Source: Myoxocephalus aenaeus
Lineage: Eukaryota; Chordata; Actinopteri; Perciformes; Cottidae
Reading direction: 5' to 3'
Assembly: GCA_038501785.1 (NCBI GenBank)
Contig: JBAMJR010000154.1
Location: 5,121,001 to 5,185,000 of the forward strand
DNA: 64,000 bases
Shown here: one piece after another, positions 14,201 through 28,700 of the stretch
How the letters are laid out: every line of letters begins with the position of its first letter
How positions within the stretch are numbered: position 1 is the stretch's first letter
Notes under the pieces: model-generated
Seen by the model: the letters and a program-made list of their open reading frames with translations, nothing else
What the model was told of the DNA's origin: nothing
The model's database searches: none
Made by a program: the position numbers and the translations under genes

Positions 14201-17200
14201 GTTTCTGTCACTTAACTTCATGCTTGAAGGCTTGTTTTTTTCCTCCAAATGCGTAAGGCTATCTGTTGGGCTTACACCAGGTTTTACTGAGGGGCCCTCC
14301 AAAAATAAGAAGTTGTCTGTGACAGGTGAGGGAAAAAGACCAGAATTCCCTACAAGTTTTACAGGGTCTTCTTGGAAATTGTTGTCACCGTCCCTTATGA
14401 CATCCAGTTTTTGCAAGCAAACAGGCTCTTTTGTTGGTTGGTCACTGGATTCACTTTGTAATTTAGTTATTTCATTATTCATATCATCTGAGCCTGGGGC
14501 AGTCGTCCCTGCTCCGGCCTTCAACGATTTACTTGTAGGGGCTAATTGCTTGGCTGTACTCCCTTGTTGAACACACTTGACACCAAACGAGTATATGCCC
14601 TCGTTGGAAGTCATACAATCTTTGCAGTGTGGAACAGCTGCAAGTGAGGATGCCTCTTTGGAGCTGCACATTTGGAGACGCTTCAGGCCTTTCAGAATGT
14701 GGCCTTCCTTCCATCCCAAGTCTGTTTGCTCGATGGGTGCAGAGTGGTTGCTGGATACTGAACCCGTACTCATCCTTTTATCCCGGCTTGCGGCACACTG
14801 TGCATTAAAAATCATATTTACAATCATTGAAATGGGATTTACAGAGGGATCACCAATATTCCATTAAGATGACAACTCTGGCAACTTCCTTATTCTTCAA
14901 ATCAAAGGAAGATGAATGTAAGATGAATGAAACCCACCTGCTTGGACAATCCACGTCCCTCTGCCCAAGTGTGGGAGCCACTGGAGTACTCACTACAAGC
15001 ACTGGATAGTGACAGTTCACTGCTACTGCCGCTGCCACTACTGCGTGGGCATGTTAGACTCAGCAGGCTAGGCCACCTTCCTGCAGGAATACCATTCCTT
15101 TGGACCTCCTGGAAAATCAATAATTATCTAATGAATCAACAGAAATCAAACAAACATCTTGTAATAAATGTCATCATTGCAGGCTAACATTGACAAAGCA
15201 TTGGCAATAAAATACATGTTAACAGGATATACAATTGAATTTATCAGTAGTGACAAATATTGTAATTATGACTCTCTGCAGTCTGAAGGGTATACATTAT
15301 GAGAATGCCTCATGGCTCTCCATTCGTCTCTGAAACAGATCCCAAATAATCAATATGCTGGATACTCAGCTGTCTCTTTCCAACCAAAGGCTAATTGAGG
15401 AATAGACTGACATTTTCCACTCCAATTGTCAGATGGCCTATGTTGTAAAATACAATGTTCACTGAACATGGAACATCTTGATGCATCTGGTTTTCATTTA
15501 TATTTTAAACATAACTGCACAATAACTGATGGCAGTAGATTATAATGCTTTTATGTTGGTCAGAGTTTACTAAATTAACCAAAATCAAAATTCACATAGT
15601 GTTCCTCTGACTGACGTTTTTTTAATAACATCTTTAACTGGGTAGAGTCTTTTGGATGGATCTTCCAAAAGCATGCTCTGGCAGGAGGCTGAGGTCCATC
15701 AGGACCAAGACCTCACGCCACACAAACAGTTTCTTCCCGTCGGCAGTCGGGCTCATCAACAGGGCTCGGGTCCCCCACTGACTGACTCTGTCACCCCCAG
15801 CTATTTATATATATATTTTTTTAATTCTTTTCATTTTTTTTCTCTCTTCTTTCTTTCTCTTTACCGTTCACTCCTCTGCACACCTCATATTTAAACACTC
15901 GTCACTTTAACATACACTTTAACTTAAACACACATGTCACTTTAACGTACACTCACATTAACGTATCTGTTGTCTGAGCACTTTCTTATCTTACACTTAT
16001 TTTAATACCAATTGCACTGTTGTTATCGTTGATTGTTGATTGTTGTTTGTCTCGTGTCCCATGTCCATGTCCAATGTATGCACCTTCCGCCTCAAAAAAT
16101 TCCTCGTTTGTGTGAAAACATTCCTGGCTAATAAACAGTTTCTGATTTCTGATTCAGATTCAGATTTCTGAAAATGTTTTTTTGCCCATGCCTGACTATT
16201 TGCCCACACCGTGTCTGTTCATCATAAGTGACAGATAAAAGGAACGTGCATTGTAAGCCTCTTAATTAAATAGTTTTGTGTAATGCAGGCAGAAGTATAA
16301 CTCATACAAAGTTGTAAAATATTGATTCCACAGAATATTGTCTCCAAAAATGTCTTCAGCTGATGCAAAATACTTGTATTAAAGAGACATGATGACAGAG
16401 GTAGCTTTGAAAGAAATGTTGAAAGTTTTGAAAGGACTTTCACTGCATATTTAATCACAAACATTGTATTTGGGAGTATACTCCCTTGTTCTAAATCTGA
16501 TACAGCAGTTCTCTGTAGTGATCAGGCTGCCATCTGTCTATCTAAGGTTTATTGATTGATACTACAGTGATTTCCCCCCCAGTGGTTTCGATGTATATGC
16601 TGTAAATTAAATAAAAAAATTAAATTTTCTCTGCCTAGGTAATGACCCAAATCACTCCAGTGATGTAATGTGGATGAGTCACTAGTACTGCCAAACTAAT
16701 GGAGAATCAACACTGTTCAACTCCATACAGCTTGTTCTACTTCTGGCTCTTTGTTTTGGCTTTCCAGCTAACAAAGACTGTATTACAGAGTCCCACAGGT
16801 CTTATTAATCCTGATGAGCTGTGTGCAGTATCAGCCGAGCACGAATAAGCAAAAAGACTAAATAAACAGTGGCAGGTGGAGAAAGCAACTAGTTAGCTAA
16901 AGATCCAAAATGTTTTCTCATATCCTGTGATAACAGTGTCTTTGTTGTGAGCCTGATACTAATATAATACTTCATTAAATGAAATAGGTTTGCAAAAAAT
17001 TAAATAACCAGTGAGTTGAATGTTTAGCCTTTCATTTTGAATGTTTATTTTTTCAGAACTGCTCATAGAAACTGGTATGGACTTGGTTTCCCAATTTATA
17101 AAACACGCAGTACTTACTATGATATGGATCACATATCCACATATCCACCATATAAGCTTTAAATTGCATTTTCTCTTCTTTTTTTTGTATTGTGTCAAAC

Positions 17201-20200
17201 TTAATTTCCTACGAAAAGTGATTTTGATAAGTTGCAAGGCATCAAAAAGCACTGAAAAGGCAGAAGGTACAATTCTCAATTTGAAAAGACCAGTGTTTGA
17301 CGTGTTCGCTTTAAGGTCAATTTTTTTAGTCCTGTGTAGAAAGCCCACTATATTCCTATAGGAACTGCTGGCACTATTCACTGGCACGCAGCAGTGAACC
17401 AGTGCCATTTCCAATCAGGGGGCCCCAAAGGTGTCAAAAGTATTGTGACCCCATTTAAAATGGCATTGATCGTTTGCAAGGCTGCCATGGCCAGCTTCCT
17501 CTCAAAGTCATTAATGTCATCTGTTAGCAATAATTAATGTGAATAGGAAATAATTGCATAAGGGAGCCAGGGACTGAAGTGATTTGGTCTATTCATTGAT
17601 ATTCACCTATTATTTGATAATCCGTGCTAGCCTTTATTTCACGAGCACATTTGACCATGCTTGTGCAGATTAATCTTGGAACTAATTACAGTCAGCATGT
17701 CGAGAGCTATCTGAGATTTGAGTGATCCAGTTTAACAAACCCTCAATCAGAGTGGCCCTGTGCTTAAAGTCAAGGGCAAAATTGAGGGCTGCAGAGATGT
17801 TTCTTCCCCTTATTATATATATATATATATATGAAAGCTACTTCCAAATATTTGTCATATGAATAATTAGCTAAAGGCCAAACATCTTAAATACAGAAAT
17901 GCAGAAATCATCAGCTATATATTGTGTATACAGTATACCTAAACCCACATTTTTGCATTTTGCAAAGGTACTTTCAGCAAAGTAAGTAATGAGTCACACC
18001 AGATGTACTCAAATAATAAAAACAGCATCAAATTCAGAAGCTCTGAAAGTCCTGTAATTACAGATATCACCAGTTACTCAAAAATTATTTAAAAGCTCAG
18101 GGCCAGGCTTTTTCTTCTTAAAAGTACATCTATGACGTGACTAATAGAAAAAGTAAGTGAACAAATAAATGTATGACGCATCTATAAATGGAAGTGCTGA
18201 AATTACTTGGTTTTATGTGACTGTTTGCGTTGGTTCTGTCTGGCTGTGGAAGATCCAAGACCCAGAGTGGAGCACTTTGTACTGCATCCATTTTGCATGT
18301 TTTGCTGTGTGAATAATGTCTTTTCTTCTTTTTCATATAATTATTACTATCATGTATTATTATAATATTAATATTAATTCATAATTCATATTATTATATT
18401 ATAGTCGCACCGAATAAGAGTTTTAAAGGGGACAACCAATGTATTATAGAAGAAAAAAAAGCCAGGCTGAAAGATCTGAGATCTGAGAAAAGTTGCATTA
18501 TGGGACAGGTTTTTAGAGCTTGACCCATTGGGACTGAAAGTCAGGACATCTCCGCCTCCCTTGTATCAATTATGACAATCATTTTTTGCAGCTCACAATG
18601 TTATAGTGCAATAGTAAATTGCTGGCTTACTCCTTTAAGAATTACAACATAGCATTATGGGAGGGATTGTATCCACTAATCATCACTGTGTATATTTCAA
18701 GGCCTTAGACACACTTTGGCATGAGGACAGGTCCAGAGACATGTGTACATTGATCATAGTATCCCTGCATCCAGCCTTATCAGTCAGAATAATACAGCAG
18801 CATGTCAGCTGGTGGATCTACAGCTCATGAAGGGATCTTCACAGAGCATATGCTATTAATGCTGATGCTTTTACCGCAGGCACCTGACAGTCCTGTTACT
18901 TCATACATTTTTATGTTAGATTTTGTAATGCAAATCTAACTGCTAACACTGGCAGATCTGGAGATTTTTCTACCGACTAAACTATACCGGCAGTTCGCAC
19001 TATCACAGCATACGTGAAGTGCTTTTAGACGTGCATTTGCCGTGGACGGTGTTGACAGGAGTGGTCCACAATTCTGGAGTTTATGTTACAAGGAATCTTT
19101 TAGGAGCACAAGAGTAAACTGAGAAGGTTTGATTTATCAGGAAAGCATACTGCATTTAGCCTGTACAATTCTGTCTGTGTAATCCAAGTATATTCCTTAC
19201 TCATGTTAAATACAGTAACACAATTATTTTTAAGTAGCTTCATTTTCTAGTTCTTAATACATACCATCAAAAGCCTACAACCAACACTGTGTTTGTCTCT
19301 CAAATTTCACAATCTCATTCAAATGTGTCCATGCATGCATCCCCCAGAGCCGCCCAAAATAAGGTTACACTCACTCAGTTTCTCTTCAAACCACAGTGTC
19401 CTCCACTCAAGTGTTAGAAACACCATCTTCACTGCTCTCACCTCATTCAATATAACACCACCGTCTTCCAACTCACCTCCATGTCTTTAGGCCCCTTGTC
19501 ATTAATACTGCTGTTCACTTTGGTGAAACAGCAGTGGAAAAGCAGACCGCTCTAGCTATAGTAACATCTGCAATGTGAAGTGTGCAGATATTATGTAACC
19601 TGCATGACATGATTTAAAGTCAAGTTAAACTTTTAGTTTTAAATCAGAGCTTAGTGCAAGCAAAACATGTGTGCATGTGAACCTATATAACGAGCCCTAC
19701 GAGGAAAAGAGTTGTTTTTGTTGTACAATATGTCTCTGTTGTGAATCTCCCTGCTAGTGTGCCTTTATTAGAGCTCAGACAGCAACAAAATCAAATGTCG
19801 TTTGGGGCACTTTAAAAGGGAAAATAAATTTGACATTATTACATTGCCTTTATCTTTTTCTGCAACCCTCCCAGGAAGTATTTCTGAGGAAAGAGGCACC
19901 TGTTGGTGTTTGAAAACCTTGCAGTTCCAGGTCTCTTGAGTGTCGCTCTGCCGCTGAATTGTAATAACATTGTGACAGATGACCCTGTCACACAGTCACG
20001 CAGATAGGACTCTTTGGCACAGAGACATAGCGAGACAATGTTGCTATTATAAAGGTTCTAATCATTTTATGAAACTTCCGGAGCCGCGGTCTAATCACAG
20101 AAATAATCTCTCCAGTGTATCCTTCATTTAAGACAGAGGTAAAGTAGGATTCTGCTGGCAACTGCACAATTTCTTCGGTTGAAATAACAACTGTGACTTA

Positions 20201-21038
20201 CAAATTTGATCAGCATACCTATAGCTTATTAAGCCAAAGTTAATGTTAAGGATGCTTGATGAGTTGGTTGAAAAATAAATCTCTGGTTGTTTTTTAACTA
20301 TGCAGCGACACAAACAATTTGAATATAATACATATAAACTATTAATGCGATGTAAATCTGCGACATTCGCTAAACCTTTTCAATAATAGGTTTGAATAGA
20401 TTCACGCAGACAGAGGACAAACTACCAGAATCCTATTGACCCAGAACAACGTCTGGCAGTCTGTAAGGTGAACTGTTGTATAGCCTAAGCTAATGTAAGC
20501 TTTTTCTTTAAGTTTCCTTTTTATCAAAATGGTATCAGTGAATTTGAGGACCCTCTGGTTAACAGTTTCGTAGTGTAAATGTCTAGGGCTTTTATTGTAA
20601 AAGGTAAGAATGGAAGGAGTGGATCTGTTATTTATTTGTTGCCTTTGCTGCCTCAAGGTTGAAGGTTGGTCCAAAGAACCTCCATGATGTTGTACACTTT
20701 GGAGTACTCACAACTTGATTGGTGATACCTTTATTCACAATGCAAAAGTACAGATAACTTGGCCTTGCACCAAAAAAAGGAGTCTTTTTTGTCACGTAAT
20801 ATTCATATTCTGTGTCAAAGTACTCATGGCTGACACAAAAGTTGAGAAAAATGTCATGTGCAAATTGCTGTAATCACGGCAAAAAAAAAGACCCGGTTGT
20901 GTAACGGCCTTAAAGCTGCATGACCCAGGTCAGCATCCTCACCGGTTGGGAAAAAAAAAACAGCATTGTTCTTGTATTTCAGTGGAGAGCTACTCTAACT
21001 GTGTGTGAGTGAGAGTGAGAGAGAGAGAGAGAGTGAGA

Positions 21039-21090
<52 letters not shown>

Positions 21091-24000
21091 AAACACACCT
21101 TCATTGTGATAAGTATGAATGGGCCAAATGGAAGGTGAGACTTTTTGATTTTTAGCATTTAGCACTTTCAACGCTACAGGAGAAAAGGCTTTTAGGGTGA
21201 GGACTAACCAATGTATTCGGCAAACACTACACTGAGTAATGTTGGATTGAGTAACTGGTGTGTAAACTTCCCCAAATCCAATAAACAGCTACACAGAGCC
21301 ACTACCGGTATCCTCTGGTAACTCTGTTAGTTTAGTTTCCCAGACAAATACTACATGGTGGATGGGCTGGTGGTGAACAGGACATTTTTTACGTAACCTC
21401 CAATCTAGAAACAAGATTAAACAGAGAGTAGTTCCCACTCTCTCTTTTACTCTTTTTCGTGTTGTGTAATGCAGTGCTCCATGCTCAGTCAGTCAACCTG
21501 ACTGGGAACAGGTGTGCTCACAGTGATTAAAGGATCTAACAATAACTCAGTAATGGAAAACAAATTTTCTGTCTCGATACATAATTTTCGGTGTTATCTG
21601 GCAAATTGATACACAGCAGAGTGTTATGTCTCCGATCTCAAAACCTTCCATCGCGGATCACTGACGGGGACAATGAAATGACCTGTGTTTCATTTTTCTT
21701 TCTTTCGAGTACTGTCTGCCGCTGTAGCAGTGTAGAGCATAATGGATTCTGGCTTCTTTGCTCCCACTTTGGGGAAGTACAAAGGCCAAGATCTTTCGTA
21801 ATCACGCTTCTCATCTGATCTCAGAAGCCAGGCTCACCACTCAGACAGGTGAGCAGCTCAGGGTCGTTAGAGAAAACAATGGCTCGGGCCATGTCTGGCA
21901 CATTGAATGCATTCTACTTGACAAGATGTTTATAGTGTTGAGGCAATGGGTTCAGAGCAGATCATCCACCATGTTCCTACTGAACAAACTCAAGAGGAAA
22001 TTAAAACTAGCTAGCCAAGAAAGAACATTTAACCCACCAAAATGTCTTTTGGTGTCCTTTGGTGATAGTATCAAAAATACTTCCCCTGACCAGTGATGAA
22101 CTGGGGCTGAAATTCAGCCTGGGACTTTGAGAAGAAGTGTCCTTTCATGCTAGCACTCGCTGGTTACAGCTTTTTTTTGCAAATGCTTAGTTGCAGAATT
22201 TAGCTCATTGTGTCAAAACTCTACACACACGCCAAATAAGACACAACACTGGGAGATGAAAAGTCTTCCTTCAATATCAAAATGAAACTGTGCAATCGAA
22301 ACCTAACAGTCCTATTTTCGAAACACAATTATACACACATGGACCATTTGAATTACTCTTTAACACACTGACATACTTTATATAAAACACTGCTGCCTTT
22401 ACTACTTTGTATAACTTTACAATATTCTAATAGAGGCTTCTGTGAAAGAGTATTACAGTACAGCACATCTACTCCCATACCCACAATGAACACAAAAATA
22501 AAAAGGTTTTAGAAAAAATAATACAGCTTAGTTGTTGCAATCACAGGCTTTACAACAACAACAAAAACAATGAGCAATCCAGTCATAACGTTTTTGTGGT
22601 ATGAACCTTAACCTTTTGTGCCTAAAACCTTCACCTGATGTACTGTTTTGTCCTTTGTCGACATACAAGTGAGTGCTAATGTCTGCTGAATAAGTAAACG
22701 GCCATCTGCTTGCTAAGTTGTTCACCGTTTGCATCTTTAAAAAATATTTACAGCAGCAACATAAATCAATTGTTTTGATGAATTCAATATTTTGTCTTTC
22801 ATATCGTAATGAACAAATCATCATCCTACATACAAATTCCCTAACCTCTGAAAACTCTCGGGGTTCAGTGACTTCATGTTTTAATCATAACCGCAAGCAA
22901 CATGTTGCTTAGCTGCACAGCAGGTGGTCACAGCAGGAACTCACATCTGTAACGTTTCTCAAGAAGACAACAATTAAAATACCCCAAACTTTGGAATCAA
23001 AGATTTAAATGCAAAGCTTGCTCTAAAAACTTTTGTTTGTGACTTTGCTGGAAATCAATATAACAACTATAGTTAATATTCAAGCTTTAGGCATGAGATC
23101 ATTATCTTACACTACTAATGTAGCCTTCTGGATAACTGAATGCTGCATTAGCAAATCAAAGGCAGAATTTGGCACATAAAAGGGGTTTTCTCATGCTGCT
23201 GGCAATGTTGTGTTATTAACATTTTTGTATTTTTTGCTGTAAAACTTCATCTTGGCAAGGGAAACATTGAAATTATCTCGTAGGATTTGGAATTTAGTGT
23301 CCACAGTAGCAATACAGTTTATTTGCTAGTCTGAAAATGATCTAATAACTATTTTACTGAGTGTTTAATGAGAGGAATGAGCTTGAGTGAGTGAGTGAGT
23401 CAGTGAGTGAGTGGACAATCACACTGCAGGTCAAACATTATCTCCTTTGATAAATAAAGGCCTACACAAATATCTAAAAAAGTACATAGCAACTAAAGAG
23501 TATTCTTTAAAATCCCGGGTGGTCATGGGAAGTGAAGGTCCAGAATGTGATCAGTTATAATTAAAATGTATTTAATAAAAGGTTGATCACAAAAACAGCT
23601 TATGCATTCTCGATTGAGGCCCTCTCTTTTCACAGATTCACAGTCTGTTTCCCAGTTAGCTGCCGCCTCTGCGTCCAAGAGAAGCCCCTTCCAGTCTCGC
23701 GTGTTAGTTTATATATCCGACATTCACATAGCTTAAGGCCCTTTCATTGGTTTAGTTCTACTTTCCCACCTTAATAACTATCTTGCCCATTGGGCCCGCA
23801 GCTTCAGGGGCGGAGCTAGTCTTCTTCTACAGACCGGGTTGTCTGCTGCTTCATAAAGTCAATGTTCAGCTCTGCCACCTCAGGCGAACAAGAGAACTAC
23901 ACTTCCTTCTAATAAAAACAGTCCACTGCCATCCACATGCACTATGCAAACGTTGTTTTAAAATCCATTCACACATTAATCATTAATAAAAAACAGTGAC

Positions 24001-25721
24001 CTTCATATGCATACAATTACACATTCTTCATAATAATATCCCTTATTAATTATCATATATCATGCATTGTAATGTACACATACACTGTGCAAGTCTAAAT
24101 GTGACAAACTAAGCTTAAAAAACACTACACAACTAATAAATGCCCCATTAAGTAATATTTTTTTCCGAAAAACAGAATCAGAACTGATTTAAATTATTTA
24201 CAAAGTACCTCTACCAGAAAGCCCTGGCTCAACCAAGAAAATCACACAAAATACCGGATGTCGGTGCTACGCTTCTGCAACAACGTTATCGGCTGAAACA
24301 GCCCACTGACACAGTGCTGTGCGGCGGCGATACACTAGCCAGTGGGACACAATGGAGAATCATGAACACGCGGCCAGACTGAGTACGCAATGAAAGCACA
24401 AAGAAACTCGGATTACAAGACACATAAAGGGAAAGTGACTTCATTCTCTGCTCAGAACACCATTACTCTTCTATATCTTGACATCAAATAGTTTGCTGCT
24501 ATATTAATGCACTGAACATTGTATTGAGAACCTTTAAATCAGGCTCTAAGGAAAATGCTCCTTTCCACAGAAGCAGCTGAGCGGCTCTGCTGTGATACAT
24601 ACGGTTCCTATACTAAGACATAATCCATCTTTTAGCCGCGTCTGCAAATTTGACCTTTCTAGAAAAGGTTATACATGAAGGACAGCATTTCCTGCTCTGC
24701 TAGGCTCCCAGCATACTTAATGACCTGGTATGGGAATTCCTCGACTTTCCTTGACAACTTCTTGACTTGGAAAGTTTATCCATTATTTTTTAATTACCAA
24801 TTCTGTCTCTGATATCAAACTGGTCCCCTGAATACAGATAGCTTGTGTTTGTCAGTGAGGAATCCTGCTGACAACCCAAAGAGACCTTTAGAAACAAAGC
24901 AACGTGAAACTACTTGCCCATTATGATTATGATTCTCTGCAGAGACAGAAGGGTCGTTTTATCCGAATTTAAGTTTTGAAAGAGAGTCAATACAAATATA
25001 ATATGTGAAAATCACAAATTGTATTGGCCAGATACACTATATTTTGCATTTAAGCAATAAGTATGTCTTAGCTGTCTAATCTAATTTCACTTCACAACAA
25101 ACTGTAAAATGTACCCTTGGATAAATTAGTGACACGAGACACTAACAGTGGTCTCCTCCACCCACCCTGACCTCCTCCCGATAGCTCTATGCTACGTCAC
25201 CTGACATCCTTAGTGGCAGCCCTCCACTTCCTGGCTCACTTTTACATTAGGTAAGGTACACATTACAGTGCATTACTCTGTGTAGATTTAAGTATGAGCA
25301 GTGGATAAGAACAAGCAGTGCACTGCACCAGTATTTGCAGAGCTGGAATTATTCAACACCACAGCATACACTTTAAGTGTGTCGCGTACTTGTAATTGAC
25401 TTCAACAAGCGTATGTATTCCTGCTGGTACGATGACAGTGAGAGATCCTCATTGCAGTCCGATAACCCAACGTTTCTGTCAATTACAGCTTACACTTCTT
25501 TGGAAATTAGGGGCTAACCAGCTGGGCTCGACCATCCAAATCAGGGGTTTTCTTCCAATATTCAGCTCAGAATGCAAAAAGTATCATCTGTCCTTCAAAA
25601 GTATCATCCCTCATTAATTATTCATAGGAGAGCTGACCAGTTAACTTTAGATTCATGCAGAACGTTTCACAACAGGACATATCATGTCTGCACATATCTG
25701 GATCTACAGATCAAGTGTGTG

Positions 25722-25780
<59 letters not shown>

Positions 25781-28700
25781 CCAAAACATGGTGAGAGCCA
25801 TGAGAGCAAGGGTGTAGATAGACTGTGTATGGGGGTAACAACCTAAACCTAACCTTAAATCTACATTAATTTAGGAGGATCATATTTTCAAATCCCGAAA
25901 CTGCAACCTTTATGTGTCCAGCACATGCACACACACATGTATGTGCACATGAACGCACCGTATGCGTGCTATTGATAAGAGCAGCTTCAAAGCTCCACAG
26001 TGCAGTTAGTGGTGAAGCTCTACAACTAAACATGATGGCTAACAATACTACAAGAAGGCCCAGGTTTAAACCAATTATCCCTACTGCTCTATGGTTGAGA
26101 GCATTCCAATTAGAGAAACATGAGCAACTCTGCAGCTCACTTTCCGGCTACAGCTGGATAAGAGGTCTGGCTCACTATTAGGCTCAATTCTGACATGATT
26201 AGCATAAAAGAAGAGAGAGAGGTAGGGGATTTAAATGCTTCTTTGATGACCTACAGTGCACTGGGGCATACTAGTCTGACACAACAACACTATTTAAGAA
26301 AGGAAGGCCCAAATAAATCCTTTACCAATTCTAAACCCGACAGTAAATCTGTACATCGTAACAATTTAAATTGAATTGCACCCTAAGTAGACCTTTTCTC
26401 CTCGTGGTCCTAACCTTTAGAAGTAGAGCACTGCTAATGTAAAATTAAAAAAGCCTTGAAGCGGGGTTGCTCCGTCAGTGCCTGTTTGTATCCATTGTGC
26501 CATGTGTTCCTACCTGGGAGACAGGAATCGTGGACATTTTGACACGTTGTTGAAACAGCACACTCAGTATGCGGTTTTGCTGCTCCAAGTCAAACACACG
26601 GGTCCGCAGCTTCACACACTCCTCTTTCAAGTCCTAGAAACCCCCCAGAGAGAAGAAGAATGGACAGATAACTGCGGATGACGGGGATATTTCAGAGGAC
26701 TACACGTGTACCAGATGCTAATTCAACAGGAACAGGACTCAAAGCACAGCAGTGCGGTACATGGTCAACTATATTAAAAAAACAATATGGATCACAGGCA
26801 TTTTGCAGGTGAATCCTCATATTACAAGAGTGCTTTGAAATATTTAGAAAATATGCTCTATGAAGATCAATATGTGGTCTGGCACACTGATTAATTTAGT
26901 TACTATAAACAAAGGAGTCCATATTTAAAGGGTAGAAGTAAATACATACATGTAATCATATACATATAGAATTGGCCCCAATGTCCCCGATCAAGCTATT
27001 TGAGTCAGTATCAGCCCGTTATCTGATACTGGTATTCTGCATTCCGAGTATTTTTACTAGGGATTTTACTTTTAGATTTGTTTCCATTACTCAAGTCTGA
27101 CTTATGTCTGGTAACCACATACATTCTATGTTGCACTTTACATAACAGCAAATTTTACATAACCGTCTTTGCAACATAAAAAAGAACCCAAAAGGATTTC
27201 ATATTTTACTGTTGAAGATCATGCGGTGTGACATGTGCTGCTAATCTTTCTCCATGTCAGGGACATGCAGTTACTCATCATTGTGACAGTTACGATATCG
27301 CTGACGGATTCTAACGGCTGACTGGATTAACGACGCGTCAATGGTGCAGAGACAAAGACAAACCTTCTGTGTGAGGAGGGCCTGGACAACCTGGTTAGCC
27401 ACCTTGGAGAAAGTTGTAAAAAGACAGTTAGAATATATAGAAAATGCATTGCGAGTCTGGTCTTCATTTTAGAGTAGATTTCAGAACTTTCTGTGGAGCT
27501 TCAAAATGTTGAAAGACTGTAAGTAAAAATGACCCAATGCACACGGCATCAGAGAGAATCTAGAGGCATGTAAGATGCTGTGAAGACAAATTGACAGTGT
27601 GTTGCATCACAAAGTCCGATTAAGAGAAATCACACAGCAGCTGTCTGCAGTTAGTCTACGTAACTTCATTCTCAGCACATAAATAATAAAGTTATATGTG
27701 TCTGCTGGCCTGAATGCAACTGGTATCAGTCTGACCAAACCTTTATATTCCTATTTTTTTTATACAAAGGAAAATCTTTTGTTTTGTTTTTATTGTTGAA
27801 GTAAAACTGTCTTATTTCCTGCTTATAATGTCTGAAGCGGAAACATACACTATACCGTGACACTGGAATAATAACTATATTTCCACTTTTGAGTTCCGCA
27901 AAATGATTTCCCTCTGCCTCTTTCATCTATCAATCAAAACAACTCGCCTCGGCTCATTCACATCACGACAGGAAGCCTTCTGAATGCTTGCCCCCAAAAA
28001 AGATTAATGTGCATAATAAGACTGAAAAGCAGGAGAAGAGAAATTCATCCCACAGCTGAAACTCTGAAATGTCTGTCCTCAATCAGAGTATGTTGAATTC
28101 TCATGGGCAGCAATCTCCATGGTAACAAGCCCATTAGTGAAGCCCATGAAAAAAAATAAAGTGGATCAGTCTTGCTGACTGGAGTGAGACGAGGGAGAAG
28201 AAGGGGAAAGAGATGGAGAGACAATCAAAGTGTTGTCAGGGAGAAAAGAAGTGCAGGCAGACAAGCCGCACGAGGAGCTGAGAGTCGACCTCCTGAGCGG
28301 TGAGCTCGCTCCTCCAGCTCTCATTCTGATATCGCCCATGGCTCTGTTGTCTGTCCACTTCAATTAGAGACCTTCCCTTCTCTTAGATCTCCTCTGTGGA
28401 CTTCACTAACATAGTAATAGTCTGAGTGTGTCTCCAGCTAGAAGCTGATAGTCATCTCAAGGTCTAACCAACAGATAACTTTGTCTGGCCTGAAGTTAAA
28501 ACCTGGAGAAATATTGTTCAGCATTTTGGGATTTTGTTTACTAATTTCTACTGATTTGGGGAATACTGTCTTAATTAGTGAACTGTAGAGGTGCTGGTAG
28601 GCAGATTTTGCTACCTTTTGGACAGAGCCATGCTAGCTGTTTCTCCTTGCCTCCAGTCTTTATGCTAATCTAATCTAAACCTGGCTACGGCCTGATACCA

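Larger units (their letters stand above)
15109..26513. other. nckap5: nckap5 intron of about 11.4 kb
   Basis: Contains the antisense LINE 3' end (15.65-16.17 kb) and the AT, GA and GAGT microsatellites. A repeat-free stretch at 17.45-17.77 kb, rich in TAATTA-type sequence, could be conserved non-coding DNA. A mammalian exon of about 30 codons (beginning KLHSR) is expected here, but I could not find it. Confidence 0.6.

Noticed and set aside
14199..14867. Plus-strand frames opposite the nckap5 giant exon
   Set aside because: Shadow frames of a long conserved coding exon on the other strand.
17464..17560. Minus-strand exon candidate (gctaacag then MTLMTLRGSWPWQ or DDINDFERKLAMAA)
   Set aside because: No matching donor or phase and no NCKAP5 similarity; better explained as non-coding sequence.
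28166..28363. Possible extra nckap5 exon (acceptor gcgatatcag then NESWRSELTAQEVDSQLL in one frame)
   Set aside because: No donor in a compatible phase before the stop, and the flanking exons already join perfectly with conserved sequence (CLDE-VANQ). Chance coiled-coil-like frame.
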